In this document: piece by piece, positions 22,898-36,469 of the stretch
How the letters are laid out: each line of letters begins with the position of its first letter
Position numbering within the stretch: the stretch's first letter is position 1
Assembly: GCA_025201345.1 (NCBI GenBank)
Contig: JAIXMG010000013.1
Coordinates: forward strand, 248,001 to 312,000
Reading direction: 5' to 3'
DNA: 64,000 bases
From: Thamnidium elegans
Taxonomy: Eukaryota; Mucoromycota; Mucoromycetes; Mucorales; Mucoraceae
Notes under the pieces: generated by a model
Seen by the model: the letters and a program-made list of their open reading frames with translations, nothing else
Databases searched by the model: none
Told to the model about the DNA's origin: nothing
Program-made: the position numbers and the translations under genes

Positions 22898-24554
22898 CTA
22901 GTAGCCTGAATAAGCACGAATTTGTGGACCTTTTACTTTCATTAATAGCAATAAGAAGGCCCAAACAAAATTAAGCATGCCAAAAAAGAAAGTTACCCAA
23001 CCAGGACCTACTGCTTCAGTCATTGGGTTTGCTACGTATACACTTGATATAAATAAAATAATAATAAAATACTTTTTTGTTTGTTTACCTATTAAACTAA
23101 GAACACAAGACCAAATCATTCTAACAAGATTAGCAGCAGCAGTGACACTTGCTCCACGATCAGAGACAGCGTCTACAAGATACGACATTGCAGGATTAAA
23201 CACCTGTACCATAGCAAAGCACTGTAGCCCAAACATGATGATAGAAACCCAAATATTCCAACCGAGCTGTACAGGCCAACCCCACAAAAAGAAGGAAAGA
23301 GGATTAAGAATAAACGCTGCTGGCCAAACGTTCGGTGTTAATCTATCTTCCGGGTAAGCAGCACCTCCTCCTCGCTTTTCACGTGCCCGAGATAAAAAAT
23401 AATCTGATAATTTACCAGAGATCAAGGACCCAAACACTTCACCTAATCCAGGAGAAATAAACGTCAGCCCGATTAAACCAGAGCTAAGACCGTATACGTT
23501 GGTGTACAATGCTGGCAACATGTTTTCGATCGCAAACATACCACCGAACGCAAATCCTGTGGCCATTGAAAATATCAAAACAAATGGGTGTCGAAGTAAA
23601 GATAAAGAAGCAAATGGGTTCATTCGCTTCACTTCAATCACGGTAGATTCGGTCTCGTTCTTTTGATCGATAGTAGGTACAGTCTTTTTACTGGGATCAG
23701 AAGCTTCTTTACCCCAAACTGATTCTTCACGATATGTTTCTTCCATAGCGAAAAAAACTAAAAGTAAAAGAATACAACCAAATACAAACAATAACCAAAA
23801 GACAGATCTCCAACCCCATCTTTCTACTAGATATCCACCAAAGATAGGTCCAAATAGAGGTCCTGCAAATTGGCCTGTAAAGTATATACCTAATGCATTT
23901 CCTCTTTCATGTACTTCATAAATATCTGCGACAGAACTTTTTTTTTTTTTTGAGTTAGAGCACAGAAAATATTTTTATTTTATCTTATAAATTACCCTGC
24001 ACCAATTGCCCAAGCAGAAGAAATACCTATAGCTTGTAAAATTCTCATTCCAAGTAAAACCTCAATGTCATTAGCAAACACAGCTGCTAAGGATCCAATG
24101 GCATAAATAATGATTGAGAAAAAATAAACCGATCTACGAATCTTCCAATGGTCACTTATGCTGCTGTAAAAAATAGGCTACATTTTTATAGAAATTCTTT
24201 AGTTTCTATACAGCCAAAAAAAAAAAAGATCAATTGTTTCCTTACAGCAATACCCATAAATAACATGAACAAAGAATTACTTAGTGTTACCATAATTGAA
24301 GGGCTATCTAACTCTTCTATAATAGCTTCTAAAGCTGGCAACTATAAAATATTTTACGTATGAATAAGTAATAACACTGGACACTACAAAAATTGTTTTT
24401 TTTTATTTTTTACATAGATAGTAGAACAAAATCCGGGAATAATTGCAATAAAGCATACGAGTCCAAGTAATAATCGTTTTCTCCAAGCTGGCAAATGCCT
24501 TGGATCTTTTGTTACTGGTATTTTTACTTTTAGTAAAGACTTCCAATATGTCAT
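22898..24554 (-). CDS. MFS transporter, DHA1-type drug:H+ antiporter
   Basis: Twelve-helix major facilitator superfamily exporter in five or more exons, start ATG 24552-24554 (MTYWKSLLKVKIPVTKDP), stop 22898-22900. The first helix follows RKRLLLGLVCFIAIIPGF. Further helices include MRILQAIGISSAWAIGAG (motif C-like region), GNALGIYFTGQFAGPLFGP (the DHA1 hallmark in helix 5), and FAFGGMFAIENMLPALYTNV. The loop SGKLSDYFLSRAREKRGGG is common in fungal DHA1 exporters. The central cytoplasmic loop is charged (KTVPTIDQKNETESTV). The protein probably exports small toxic or metabolic compounds across the plasma membrane; the substrate cannot be told. The next gene, kinesin-13, diverges from it. Confidence 0.88.
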
Positions 24555-25781
24555 TTTTTTTATATACGTAAAAAGAAAAAAGGAAAAAAAAAAAACTTTT
24601 TTTCTTTTCGTTTGTTTGTTATCTGTCTTTTGTGCGACATAAAATAATTTAAACACCAGAAAGTGCGGCTTGTAATCGCCGCAGCAAAATACGTCCTTCA
24701 AGGTAATGAGCTAGTATTTCCTCATCAAAATGAAAAAAAAGTATACTGCCTTATTCTAATAAAAAGTTTTTTAATTGCCACAAGCAAAGTTACGTTAATA
24801 GCTGCATTGGTGTTAATCAAGACTCTTATTACTTGTATACAGACAGTCTCTCTCTCCAGTTAAAAGCAATTCTTTTCTAATATAAACAAACCAAACAAAA
24901 TAAACAATTTATGCAAAAATAGCAAAGTAGCACAAATTAGATGTATTTTTTTCCAACTACTTTTTTTTTTTTTTTTTCAGCTGCTAACAATAATTCTGAT
25001 ATGTGTGAATATCAACTTATCTATTTGTTGCGGTTAAACGAATAATATTTTTACTCTGAATAAGTGTAATTTGCATTACAGAGCGACCCAAACAAATCAA
25101 AGTATATATGCAGTAGTATATAAATACGAAGATTTAGGTAGTAAACACGGTTCTATACTTTTTTTTCTTATCTAATTACATATTTTGTAAATATAAACTC
25201 AGTTCTTTTTTCACGGTTTCTAATGCGATCACAAAAGACGTGTTTAATAAGGAAGCTATGATAAATGATAATTAACGCAGGTACTACTTAATAAAAGAGA
25301 AAAAAATTCTATTTGTATTTGAACGCGAATAAATTTACTTTGTAAGCTAAAAACCATCAATAAACAAAATCTACCTTAAACTCAGCTTTTATTCTGAGAA
25401 ATAAGGACGTGCGTAACCTAAATAAAAAGGACTATGAAATATTACACACAACGTGGGATACTATCTACTGCTTATTGTAGAAACCAATGGTTTTATTTTA
25501 TTTATTTTTTAAAAAAAAAAGGCAAAAGGGAATATTTCTTTGTAGTACTTTTATCGCCTTATACTGCACGCTTTCGGTTGGTCTTTTTTTTTTTTTTTTT
25601 TTTTTTTTTCAGGCACCAAAAAGCTAATATAAAAAAAACTTTGCTCGTGACGCAGTGACTGTTGGGCTTTATTTTTTCTCTCAAAGAAAAAAAAACCTTT
25701 TAGGCACCCTATTCATTTTTATTCTTTGTCAAAAAAAAAAAAAAAAAAGTAACATACGAAAATATAAAAAAAATAAAATAG
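24555..25781. other. Divergent intergenic region (1.2 kb)
   Basis: Lies between the MFS transporter and kinesin-13 starts and so carries both promoters. AT-rich, with a T-run near 25584-25609 and an A-run near 25733-25748. No additional gene is recognisable. Confidence 0.5.
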
Positions 25782-28948
<3,167 letters not shown>

Positions 28949-28976
28949 TTTAACTATGTATTTGTAATAAAGTTTC

Positions 28977-29012
<36 letters not shown>

Positions 29013-29296
29013 ATCAGGCACCAAATATGATGTCATGTAAGAAGGAAAGAAAGAAAAAAAATATACATGCGTATATTTTTAAGTCGACCCTGACTTCACT
29101 AACCATAATTTCATTAACAATATCCCCTCCCTCATACATGTATGCTCAAATAGTATATGAACTGCTATATATACTTTTTTTTTAATAAAAAAAAAAAAGA
29201 TAAATATGATGAAAAATGTCCTAATAAAAAACTGCTTTATTTTTTTTTTGTATTTTGGATTAAAATCTCGTCGCTAAGATAGTTTTAAAAAACTAT
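28949..29296. other. Convergent spacer between kinesin-13 and eL33
   Basis: A 348-bp gap between two stop codons. It contains a run of at least 30 T at 28981-29010 and further short A/T runs. It would hold the 3' UTRs of both genes. Confidence 0.6.
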
Positions 29297-29365
29297 TTAG
29301 ATGTTGGAAGGGTAAAGCATCTATAAAAAAAAAGGGAAACATTGTCAGTATATATAACAAAAAAA

Positions 29366-29397
<32 letters not shown>

Positions 29398-29932
29398 AAA
29401 AGACTACTTACAATACGAACGGAAGCACCGAAGACCTTAGGAGGCAAGTTCTTACGGAAACGAGCCTTGACGACACCGTTGGTACCGTGGGTACGAGCAA
29501 TACGACCCCAGATGACACGGATCTTGGAACCGTTGATCTCACGTTGAGCACGGTAGACATAAGCGACACGCTTACCGAGGTAGAATTGAGCATCCTTGGT
29601 GGTTTGGACACCTTCAACTTGGATGAGAGAGACGTTGGGGTTTTGAGTACGCATGGCACGCTCATAGCCCAAAACACGGCCCTTGCTGTACAAACTAAAA
29701 TATATAACATATAAGTTTCATTGTCTCTCTTTTTTAATTCAATAACAAAAACATAGTAAATCCATTCATGTAATTTTTGAAGGTTGAAGTCTCCCTGTCT
29801 TTATCTCTCTTTTCTTTTTTCTTTTTTTTTTTTTTTTTTTTTATGTATATCATCCATCCATTGATTTTTTTGTTTTTGTTTTGTTATTGAAATGTGATTG
29901 ATTGTAATGCCTTACCGATCGGATCCAGACAT
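29297..29932 (-). CDS. rpl33: 60S ribosomal protein eL33 (L35Ae)
   Basis: A 107-aa cytosolic large-subunit protein. Three exons: 29916-29932 (MSGSD plus two bases), 29412-29694 and 29297-29320. The sequence reads [56 protein letters not shown] and FGASVRI, ending MLYPSNI, as in other eukaryotic eL33 proteins. Length is normal. The first intron, just after codon 5, is about 220 bp and T-rich on the plus strand, the usual place for a long intron in ribosomal protein genes. Codon use is strongly biased compared with its neighbours, consistent with high expression. Confidence 0.97.
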
Positions 29933-30274
29933 GTCTAATGATAGGTGATGAAAGAGGAAGGTGTATGAGTTTACGCCATTCAATTTTCCTTGTAACGCCC
30001 ACACAGATTTTTTTTTTTTTTTTTTTTTTGCCCACTCTGCTGGTTATTTTTTTTTTTTTTTTTTTTTTTGGCTCAGAGTCTGCGTTTAGGAAGCAGTGAT
30101 AGTCCGGGCCGGATAATTATTCTCTTTCTCCAAAATAAAGATCTTCCCGTTGCGATTGGAATACCGATTATTTTGTGTCTAACTAATGATATTTTGTACC
30201 TGATTAAATGTCTTTATATTATCTCTCTCTCTCTCTCTTCTCTACATATAATATACATATTAAAAAAATAAAAA

Positions 30275-30678
30275 ATGAGCTTAAAAATAAATGAAAAAAA
30301 GAGGGCACATCATATATCTGCACCTATTTCACCAAACTATCCAGGATTTGGTAACTCTACTTCAGATTCTTTTTTTGATGATTACCCTCCACCACCTGCA
30401 TATCAACCTCAATTAAATCATAACCCTACAATGAACGCTCAACAAAAGACAAATTTGAACCATTTCAATCAAATGAACGAATTCTATCATCCTACGCCTC
30501 CTCCACAAACAGTCATTATCTACAGACAGCCCACAAGATCAAAAGACGCATGTTGTTGGGGATGGTAAATTTTTATTGTTTCAAACAAGACTATACTATC
30601 TTTATTTATTTTTTTTTGCATGTGTATTTTAGTTTAGCTGCGATGTGCCTTTGCTTCGGGGCAAAAGAATGCTGTTAA
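30275..30678 (+). CDS. CYSTM-type small cysteine-rich membrane protein
   Basis: A 111-aa protein in two exons (30275-30564 and 30633-30678). The N-terminal 80 residues are rich in Pro, Asn, Gln and Tyr (DDYPPPPAYQPQ, YHPTPPPQTVIIY). Splicing gives a C-terminal module KDACCWGCLAAMCLCFGAKE ending in CC. This is the CYSTM pattern: a cysteine-rich short hydrophobic segment at the C-terminus, found in stress-related tail-anchored proteins across eukaryotes. Without the intron the frame would stop before the module, so the second exon defines the family. It lies divergent from eL33 across a 340-bp spacer with two long T-runs. The role in stress tolerance is inferred from the family. Confidence 0.8.
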
Positions 30679-30820
30679 ATCTTTTTTTTTTCTTTCTCTC
30701 TCTTTTAGATATACCCTCACTTCATTTCCCCCTCCCCCTTCTTCTCCTTTTTATTTATATATATATAAAAAAAAGAAATTGGTATGACAAACACACGTGT
30801 ATATCAATCTAAATAACTTT

Positions 30821-32533
30821 TTATTGCTCTGCTTGTGTTTTCCATTGAAAGAAATTACAATTAAATTGATTTACCGGGCCTTCTTTCGGTCCCATTGGTT
30901 TGGAGCATATATAGAATACCCGGCCTAAATTGGGTCCCTTTTTAGACACGGTGCGTTCGTTACAAGCTTCATCATGTACTTTACATCGTGGTACTTTTGG
31001 CGCTGAAAATAACTGTGACCATGCTTCACTCTCCTTTTTTCTACTGAATTCTTTTTCAGTGATATAATCTTCTAACCAGTCAAACGTTTCTTCTTCTGCT
31101 ATATCATCTTCTTTTTTTAGACTTTTTTTTTCTAAACTAGGAAAGAAGGATTGAATATTATTCGGTTTCTTCTTTTTAACCGATTCGATTTTAGTTATAG
31201 TTTCGGCAGTTCGTTTAGTTACGGGTGGCGTAGATTTCATAAAATAATTTGAAACTTTTTTTTGTTTGCTTGAAAATTCTGCATAATTTGTTGATAACAG
31301 ACGAGATACATGATCATTATTCTCTTCTTTATGAAAGAATCCCTTTATCTCCTCCAAGAAATCTGCATACACTGGGCAATGATCTGATCCCATAATCTCG
31401 GGTTGAATATCAGCGTACTTGAGCCATAACTTTAATCCCTTAGATACCAAGATGTAATCAATTCTAGTGCCTAAAAAATAAATTAAATAAAATCTCTTAA
31501 TATCAAAATGATCTAAATCTTACCATAGTTAGCTGGTCTATTTTAAAAACATACGTATTAGCGTATATACATCAATGGGGATTTTTTATTGTTATTTTCT
31601 TACATGACTTACCTTGCATTTGTTCTTGTATTCCAACCTATTTTAAATATCCAAGTTAATATATTATAATCCCCTCACTCTGTTTCTTCCTTACATGTAA
31701 ACATCTTTTGACGTTGAGGATGATACAATCGAGTTACATCAATCATAGGGCCCTTTGGTTCAATAAACTGATCCAACCATCTCCGCTGCGGCAAATCCTT
31801 AAAATCATCTAACCCATAATCCTCCATACTTTGTTTAGGATCACAATGATCCATCATTTCATGAACCGCATTAACATCTCCTACTAACAGCACCTCCCTT
31901 CCTTGCTCCAAGAACTTTTTGACCCTTTGTTCTACACACCGATGATAATCCATTTTAAATTCCATTCTGGTTCCTTCCGAATCATTGGGGAAATAAACAT
32001 TTAATAGGATAAAAAATCCGAAGTCGAGAATAATACATCGACCTTCGGCGTCCAGTATTTCGGCTGGTGTGGATAATTTATACTCAAAATCGTCGTTGTC
32101 TAGTACACCCGTGATACCCTCGTATGTACGTCTAGGCGCTGCTATTGTATCTTTTACGTACACTGCTACTCCCGAGTATCCTAACTTCACTTTAGAAAAT
32201 GAAAAATATGCGCTATAACCGGGTACAATAGCCATATCTCTTGGTAATTTTGAACGTTGACATTTAACTTCTTGAAAACTAAAATGTTGTCAATAACAAA
32301 AGATCCCTAAAACTGTCTCTTTTTTTTTTTTTACCATATAATGTCAGATGCTAAAGCGTCCAACATAACCTATCATTTTTTTTTTAAAAAAAAAAAAAGA
32401 AACTAAATATTGCTATCTTTAAAATGCTCATTTCTAATTGTATCTTTTTTACTTTGTACGATTTCTTTTCTGACCATGGGTAGTACTGTAATGTACTTGA
32501 CAACCCATTGACATTCCACGTTAAAACTCTCAT
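30821..32533 (-). CDS. apn2: APN2/APE2-type AP endonuclease with PIP box and GRF zinc finger
   Basis: Class II apurinic/apyrimidinic endonuclease of the exonuclease III family, acting in base excision repair and 3'-end cleaning. The start ATG at 32531-32533 opens with MRVLTWNVNGLSS; short exons then give MLDALASDIICFQEVKCQRS and LPRDMAIVPGYSAYFSFSK. Catalytic motifs follow: LLVGDVNAVHEMMDHCDP, RIDYILVSKGL across an intron, and MGSDHCPVYADF. Downstream are a canonical PCNA-interacting motif, QKKVSNYF (31241-31264), and a second, degenerate one, PNNIQSFF (31142-31165). The protein ends with a GRF-type zinc finger (CKVHDEACNERTVSKKG, then FYICSKPMGP and CNFFQW), as in yeast Apn2 and human APE2. 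Stop at 30821-30823. Confidence 0.93.
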
Positions 32534-32645
32534 GTAAGAAAAAGAAAAGAAAAAAGAGACTGCAGTCTGATTTTCAATCTGTCGATAAAACCGTATATCT
32601 TATCGCAAAATCAAATTGTAGTCTGTAAAATTTATGCTCTCAACA

Positions 32646-32653
32646 TTGGCGCG
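32646..32653. promoter_or_regulatory. E2F/MBF-like element upstream of APN2
   Basis: TTGGCGCG lies 113 bp upstream of the APN2 start codon, in the spacer shared with a candidate small plus-strand gene. It resembles E2F/MBF-type G1/S sites. An 8-bp match may be chance. Confidence 0.25.
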
Positions 32654-32875
32654 TAAACTTGGTCGCATCCGTACTATTATCAAATGATTATTATCTGTTT
32701 TAAATAAAATAATAGTAACAAAAAAAGCAACAAAAAAGAACTTTTTTATTTTATAAAAGAAAAAAAAAAACGTAATCGTTTATAGGATAGAAAATCTGTT
32801 GTTATTTGAGATAGGATTATTACTAGTAAAGAAAAGGCAAATTTGAAATTACGTAACGTTCATAACAAGTAAGCT

Positions 32876-33080
32876 ATGATCGATGTTGCTCAAAAGTGGA
32901 AGTAAGCTTTTCTTTGTTTAAATACGTTATATATCATACAACTTATATATTATTTTTATTAGCTATGAGAAAGCCAATTTAATACTGGTATGGGACGTTA
33001 CACCTTACGTAGGTATTCTTCAAACAGATCAATCAAACCAAGGGTCGGGATTTGTTTCACCTTCTTTTCCTTCGCAATAA
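32876..33080 (+). CDS. Candidate small spliced gene, 47 aa, unrecognised
   Basis: Two segments, 32876-32901 and 32963-33080, joined across a 61-bp intron with a GTAAGC donor and a TTATTAG acceptor, give 47 codons plus a stop. The product reads MIDVAQKWNYEKANLILVW, then DVTPYVGILQTDQSNQGSGF, ending SPSFPSQ. Base composition is less biased than in the flanking spacer, and the gene would be divergent from APN2 and convergent with the reticulon, a natural arrangement. I do not recognise the family. A frame this short could still be chance. Confidence 0.42.
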
Positions 33081-33189
33081 ATACAAAAAAAAAAAAAAAA
33101 AAAAAACTCAGCCTTTTTTTTTTTTTTTAGACTCTTATTTTTATGTACAGAATGATTTTTATTTATTTATAATTTATGTAACAAAGAGT

Positions 33190-34464
33190 TTAAAGTGACT
33201 TCTCGTCCTTAATAGTGACGGAAGACTTTTTCATAGTGTTCTTAGCATCAGTTCCAGTAGTACCAACTTGAGCAACATAAGCTTTGGCCTTGACATAAGT
33301 ATTTTGAGCATTTTCAGTAGCAGCAGTTTGAGCCTTGTTAATACCATTTTGGATAATAGATTGACCCTTTTGAAGTTGAGCATCAACAGCATCCTTGTTA
33401 GAGATATAAAGACGAGGGAAAGTAAAAGCGGAGATAACGACCATCAAGACAATATCCATAGTAGAGAAGTGAGCAGAGATTTTCCAGATAGCAAAGGAAA
33501 TAGCCATCCATTTAATACTAGTCATGGTGTTTTCAATAAAGATAATACGAGTAAGAGCACGGATCACGGTCTCTGAGAGTTCAGTAATGACAGTAGAGTA
33601 ATGGTTGACACTTTGTTGGTTAACCATGGAGTGTTTTTCGTTATCAATAACGTCACTGTATGGATGAGATGCTTGTTGATTCGTAAGAACCTTTTGACTT
33701 TGAAGGATAGTGTTGACATAGATCAAGTTAATACCAATAGCTAAAGTAAGACAAGTAGATCCGATTTGTAAGAGAGAGTACCAACGAGTCAAGATAATAG
33801 AACCAACAATGGTTGCAAGGATAACACCAGAGCGAACAGGGTCCTTCCATTGCAAGATTTTCAAGGCTTCGTTCTCAATACGATAAGTAGTATCATTACG
33901 TTGGCCAGTATGTTTCTTGGTAGAAGTATGCTCATTGAAATGGCTATCAAAAGTAGAAGGAACCGATCTCTTGTGTGCAGTAGAGTCACGATCGAATGAA
34001 CTAGTAGTATCATTATCGAATGAGCTGGCAGTGGGAGCAGTAGCGCGATGAGAGTCACTGTTGATTGAGCTAATAGGAGCTACATTACGATAAGCATCAC
34101 TACCAAATGTGCTAGTAGTAGTATCGCGGTTTAATGAGCTAGACAAGTCTTGATGCATAGGATCTTGATTCAAAGGGTTTGAGGATCTTCTTTCTTCACG
34201 AGATACGAAAGGATTAGCAGTAGAGGGTACATGAGCAGTAGGTTGTACAGGAGGAGCAGAAAAATTACTGTTAACTTGAGAGTTTAAACTAGAATGACGG
34301 ATAGAGTCTTGTTGTCTTTGAAGATGATCGATATCATTTAAATTATCTCGCTTGTCAAGATAGTTTGGAATAGTAGTAACACCACCATTAGAAGTAGGAA
34401 TTGTATTAGCTTCAACCTTTGAGCGGTCAATAGGAGGAGTAACAGGTCTGTTGTAAGTATCCAT
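33190..34464 (-). CDS. Reticulon-like ER membrane-shaping protein
   Basis: Intronless 424-aa protein (ATG 34462-34464). The first 215 residues are disordered and rich in Ser, Asn, Asp and Thr. Then comes a reticulon homology domain: ALKILQWKDPVRSGVILATI opens the first hydrophobic hairpin, followed by a hydrophilic loop and a second hairpin (MAISFAIWKISAHFSTMDIV). The C-terminal tail is Ala/Gln/Lys-rich and helical. Reticulons curve ER tubules by wedging two hairpins into the outer leaflet. Length matches fungal RTN proteins with an extended N-terminus. Confidence 0.88.
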   Translation of the reverse strand: MDTYNRPVTPPIDRSKVEANTIPTSNGGVTTIPNYLDKRDNLNDIDHLQRQQDSIRHSSLNSQVNSNFSAPPVQPTAHVPSTANPFVSREERRSSNPLNQDPMHQDLSSSLNRDTTTSTFGSDAYRNVAPISSINSDSHRATAPTASSFDNDTTSSFDRDSTAHKRSVPSTFDSHFNEHTSTKKHTGQRNDTTYRIENEALKILQWKDPVRSGVILATIVGSIILTRWYSLLQIGSTCLTLAIGINLIYVNTILQSQKVLTNQQASHPYSDVIDNEKHSMVNQQSVNHYSTVITELSETVIRALTRIIFIENTMTSIKWMAISFAIWKISAHFSTMDIVLMVVISAFTFPRLYISNKDAVDAQLQKGQSIIQNGINKAQTAATENAQNTYVKAKAYVAQVGTTGTDAKNTMKKSSVTIKDEKSL

Positions 34465-35593
34465 TATTATTTTTTTAAAAAAGAAAAGAAAAGGGTTAAT
34501 GATTTAGTTAAGGATAATTTTTCCTAGCTTATTTATACAATGCAAAAAAAAATTTTTTTTTTTTGCATTATCGATGAGGTCAGAATGATACAAACAAAAT
34601 ACAGGATTTTAGTCTTAATTGGTAGATAGGAATCGGTGACATATGTCAACACACCGTTCATCAGTTCATAAACTTTAGTTCCATTATTATCGAAGAGATT
34701 ATCGTTTCCATCTTTATAGTAAAAGATAAATATCATGGCAAAATTTCAATTAAAAAAAAAAAAAACGATGATATTTATGAAAACTGCAATAGTGAATGTT
34801 TATTTAGAAAAAAAAGGTATATTTATGAAAAAAAAAAAAAAAAAAAAAAACTAAGCGTACAACAACTCTTGCGTGATCTTTTTTTTTTTTTTTTAAGTCG
34901 TTCATAAGCTTTCAACATATCATCAGCCTCAACAAGATTTCTCTTTATCATGGTATTGAAGGCATTGTGTTGAGATTTCTTCCAGATCACTTGCTTCTAC
35001 ATTCTGAAACAAACTGCTTTTCACGCATAGTTACCGTGTTGGGATGCGACAAGATCTACAGAAAGTTTTAATCGTCATTATGTTTAAATAAAAAAAAAGG
35101 TGATCGCTTTAAGATGCACAACAACTTAAATTTAAAAAAGAGTAAAGTTATGCGCACCTCCCAATTTCCCCTCCTATAATAGTGACGACACGAAAGGGTA
35201 ATGATACTACTTTTTTTTTCTACGATCTGGGGGAGGGGGGTTAATAAATTTAGTTGTCCAAAAAGATTTTTACTTTTCTTTATTGGTATTCTTTAATTGC
35301 CTTCATTGGTAGGATGTGTATTGCCAATCACATCCACGTGGTCACATCTGTCAACCATATTAGTTAAATATGGGCATTTATATTTTTCTTTTCAATTTAT
35401 TAACTTTTTGAAATAAAACCTCAATAATGACCATGGAGTACAGTTTATGTTGTGCTCATCATATTTTCTCATCTTAATTACTTGGTTATTTAGCAGACAA
35501 AATAGAAGTTGGGACGGGTTACTTTTTTTTTTTTTTTTTTTTTTTGGGATTTGACACAAGTTTTTAGACCCTATTAAATTTTTTAGAAATTAA
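34465..35593. other. AT-rich spacer with long A/T runs (1.1 kb)
   Basis: Between the reticulon start and the transposase relic. A-runs occur near 34829-34851 and T-runs at 34879-34894 and 35522-35545. On the minus strand, 34879-35045 has overlapping open frames that look weakly protein-like (see findings). CCACGTGG, an E-box palindrome, lies near 35335. No intact gene is seen. Confidence 0.45.
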
Positions 35594-36461
35594 CATGGAC
35601 TACATTAACTATATACCTCCAAGCAACTATTATATTATTGACGATGAGTCTGAAGAACCGATGGAAGATATGGCCTATCAATACGGCGACATCGAAAAGA
35701 TAATTGGCTTCGATTCAGTTACCGAAACCCCAAAAATGGACTCAATCATGGAGATCGACTCACGGAAAACTTGAAAACTGTATCTATTGACGACGGTAGC
35801 AAAAAGTGCAAGAAATACATACCCGAGCAAGTGTGTATGTTCATACAAATAATGCAAAATGAAGGCATTCCTGTACCTAAAGCGGCAGTACGTTGTAGTA
35901 TTCCACGGCAAAGTGCTTACAGGCTGCTTAAGGATTTCAACGATAGCAACGGTAGTGTATTGCCCGATTTTGCTCGAAAGCCAAAAACAGAGGTACGAAA
36001 CAAAAGTTTTCCCCTCAGCATACCCCCTTTTTTTTTAATCCAGTATCTTGGTAACCACCAGTCCTCAACACTTGGATTAACCAAAGAAGGCGTTAAAAAA
36101 AGGAAACCACGGCGTAACATATTGTTAAATTTATGGACACACTTGATAGGCACGACAAAAAAAGGATTTTTTTTTATAGTAATGGATAACTGCAGAATTC
36201 ATTATTCTGCATTTGTTGTTGATGCTATCAATAAGAGAGGGCATAAACCCCTTACTCTCCCTTTTTGAACCCGATCGAAGAATGCTGGCCAAAAATAAAG
36301 AGCGATATCAAAGAGAAAGCTACTTGATAAAGTAGATACTTTAACATCTCGCCTTTCTGCAGTTTGTGAACCAGTTACTGTTCAGGACTACCAAGGTTGG
36401 GTTTAGACATGCTGAGACCTTCTGGGATAGGTGCATTAATAAAGAACTAGGCTTAAGGTAA
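35594..36461 (+). pseudogene. Decayed Tc1/mariner-IS630-type (DDE) transposase
   Basis: Plus-strand remnant of a fungal DDE transposase. The first block (from ATG 35594) reads MDYINYIPPSNYYIIDD and is cut by a stop near 35774. A shifted frame gives YIPEQVCMFIQIMQNEG and IPRQSAYRLLKDFND, the helix-turn-helix DNA-binding part. After a deletion the catalytic end is visible: KKGFFFIVMDNCRIHYSAF (second Asp), then in another frame SPFLNPIEECWPKIKSDIKE (catalytic Glu). Later fragments read DYQGWV and HAETFWDRCINKELGL. The region of the first catalytic Asp seems to be missing, and at least two frameshifts and several stops are present, so it is inactive. I could not find terminal inverted repeats by eye. 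Confidence 0.85.
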
Positions 36462-36469
36462 GTGTTACC

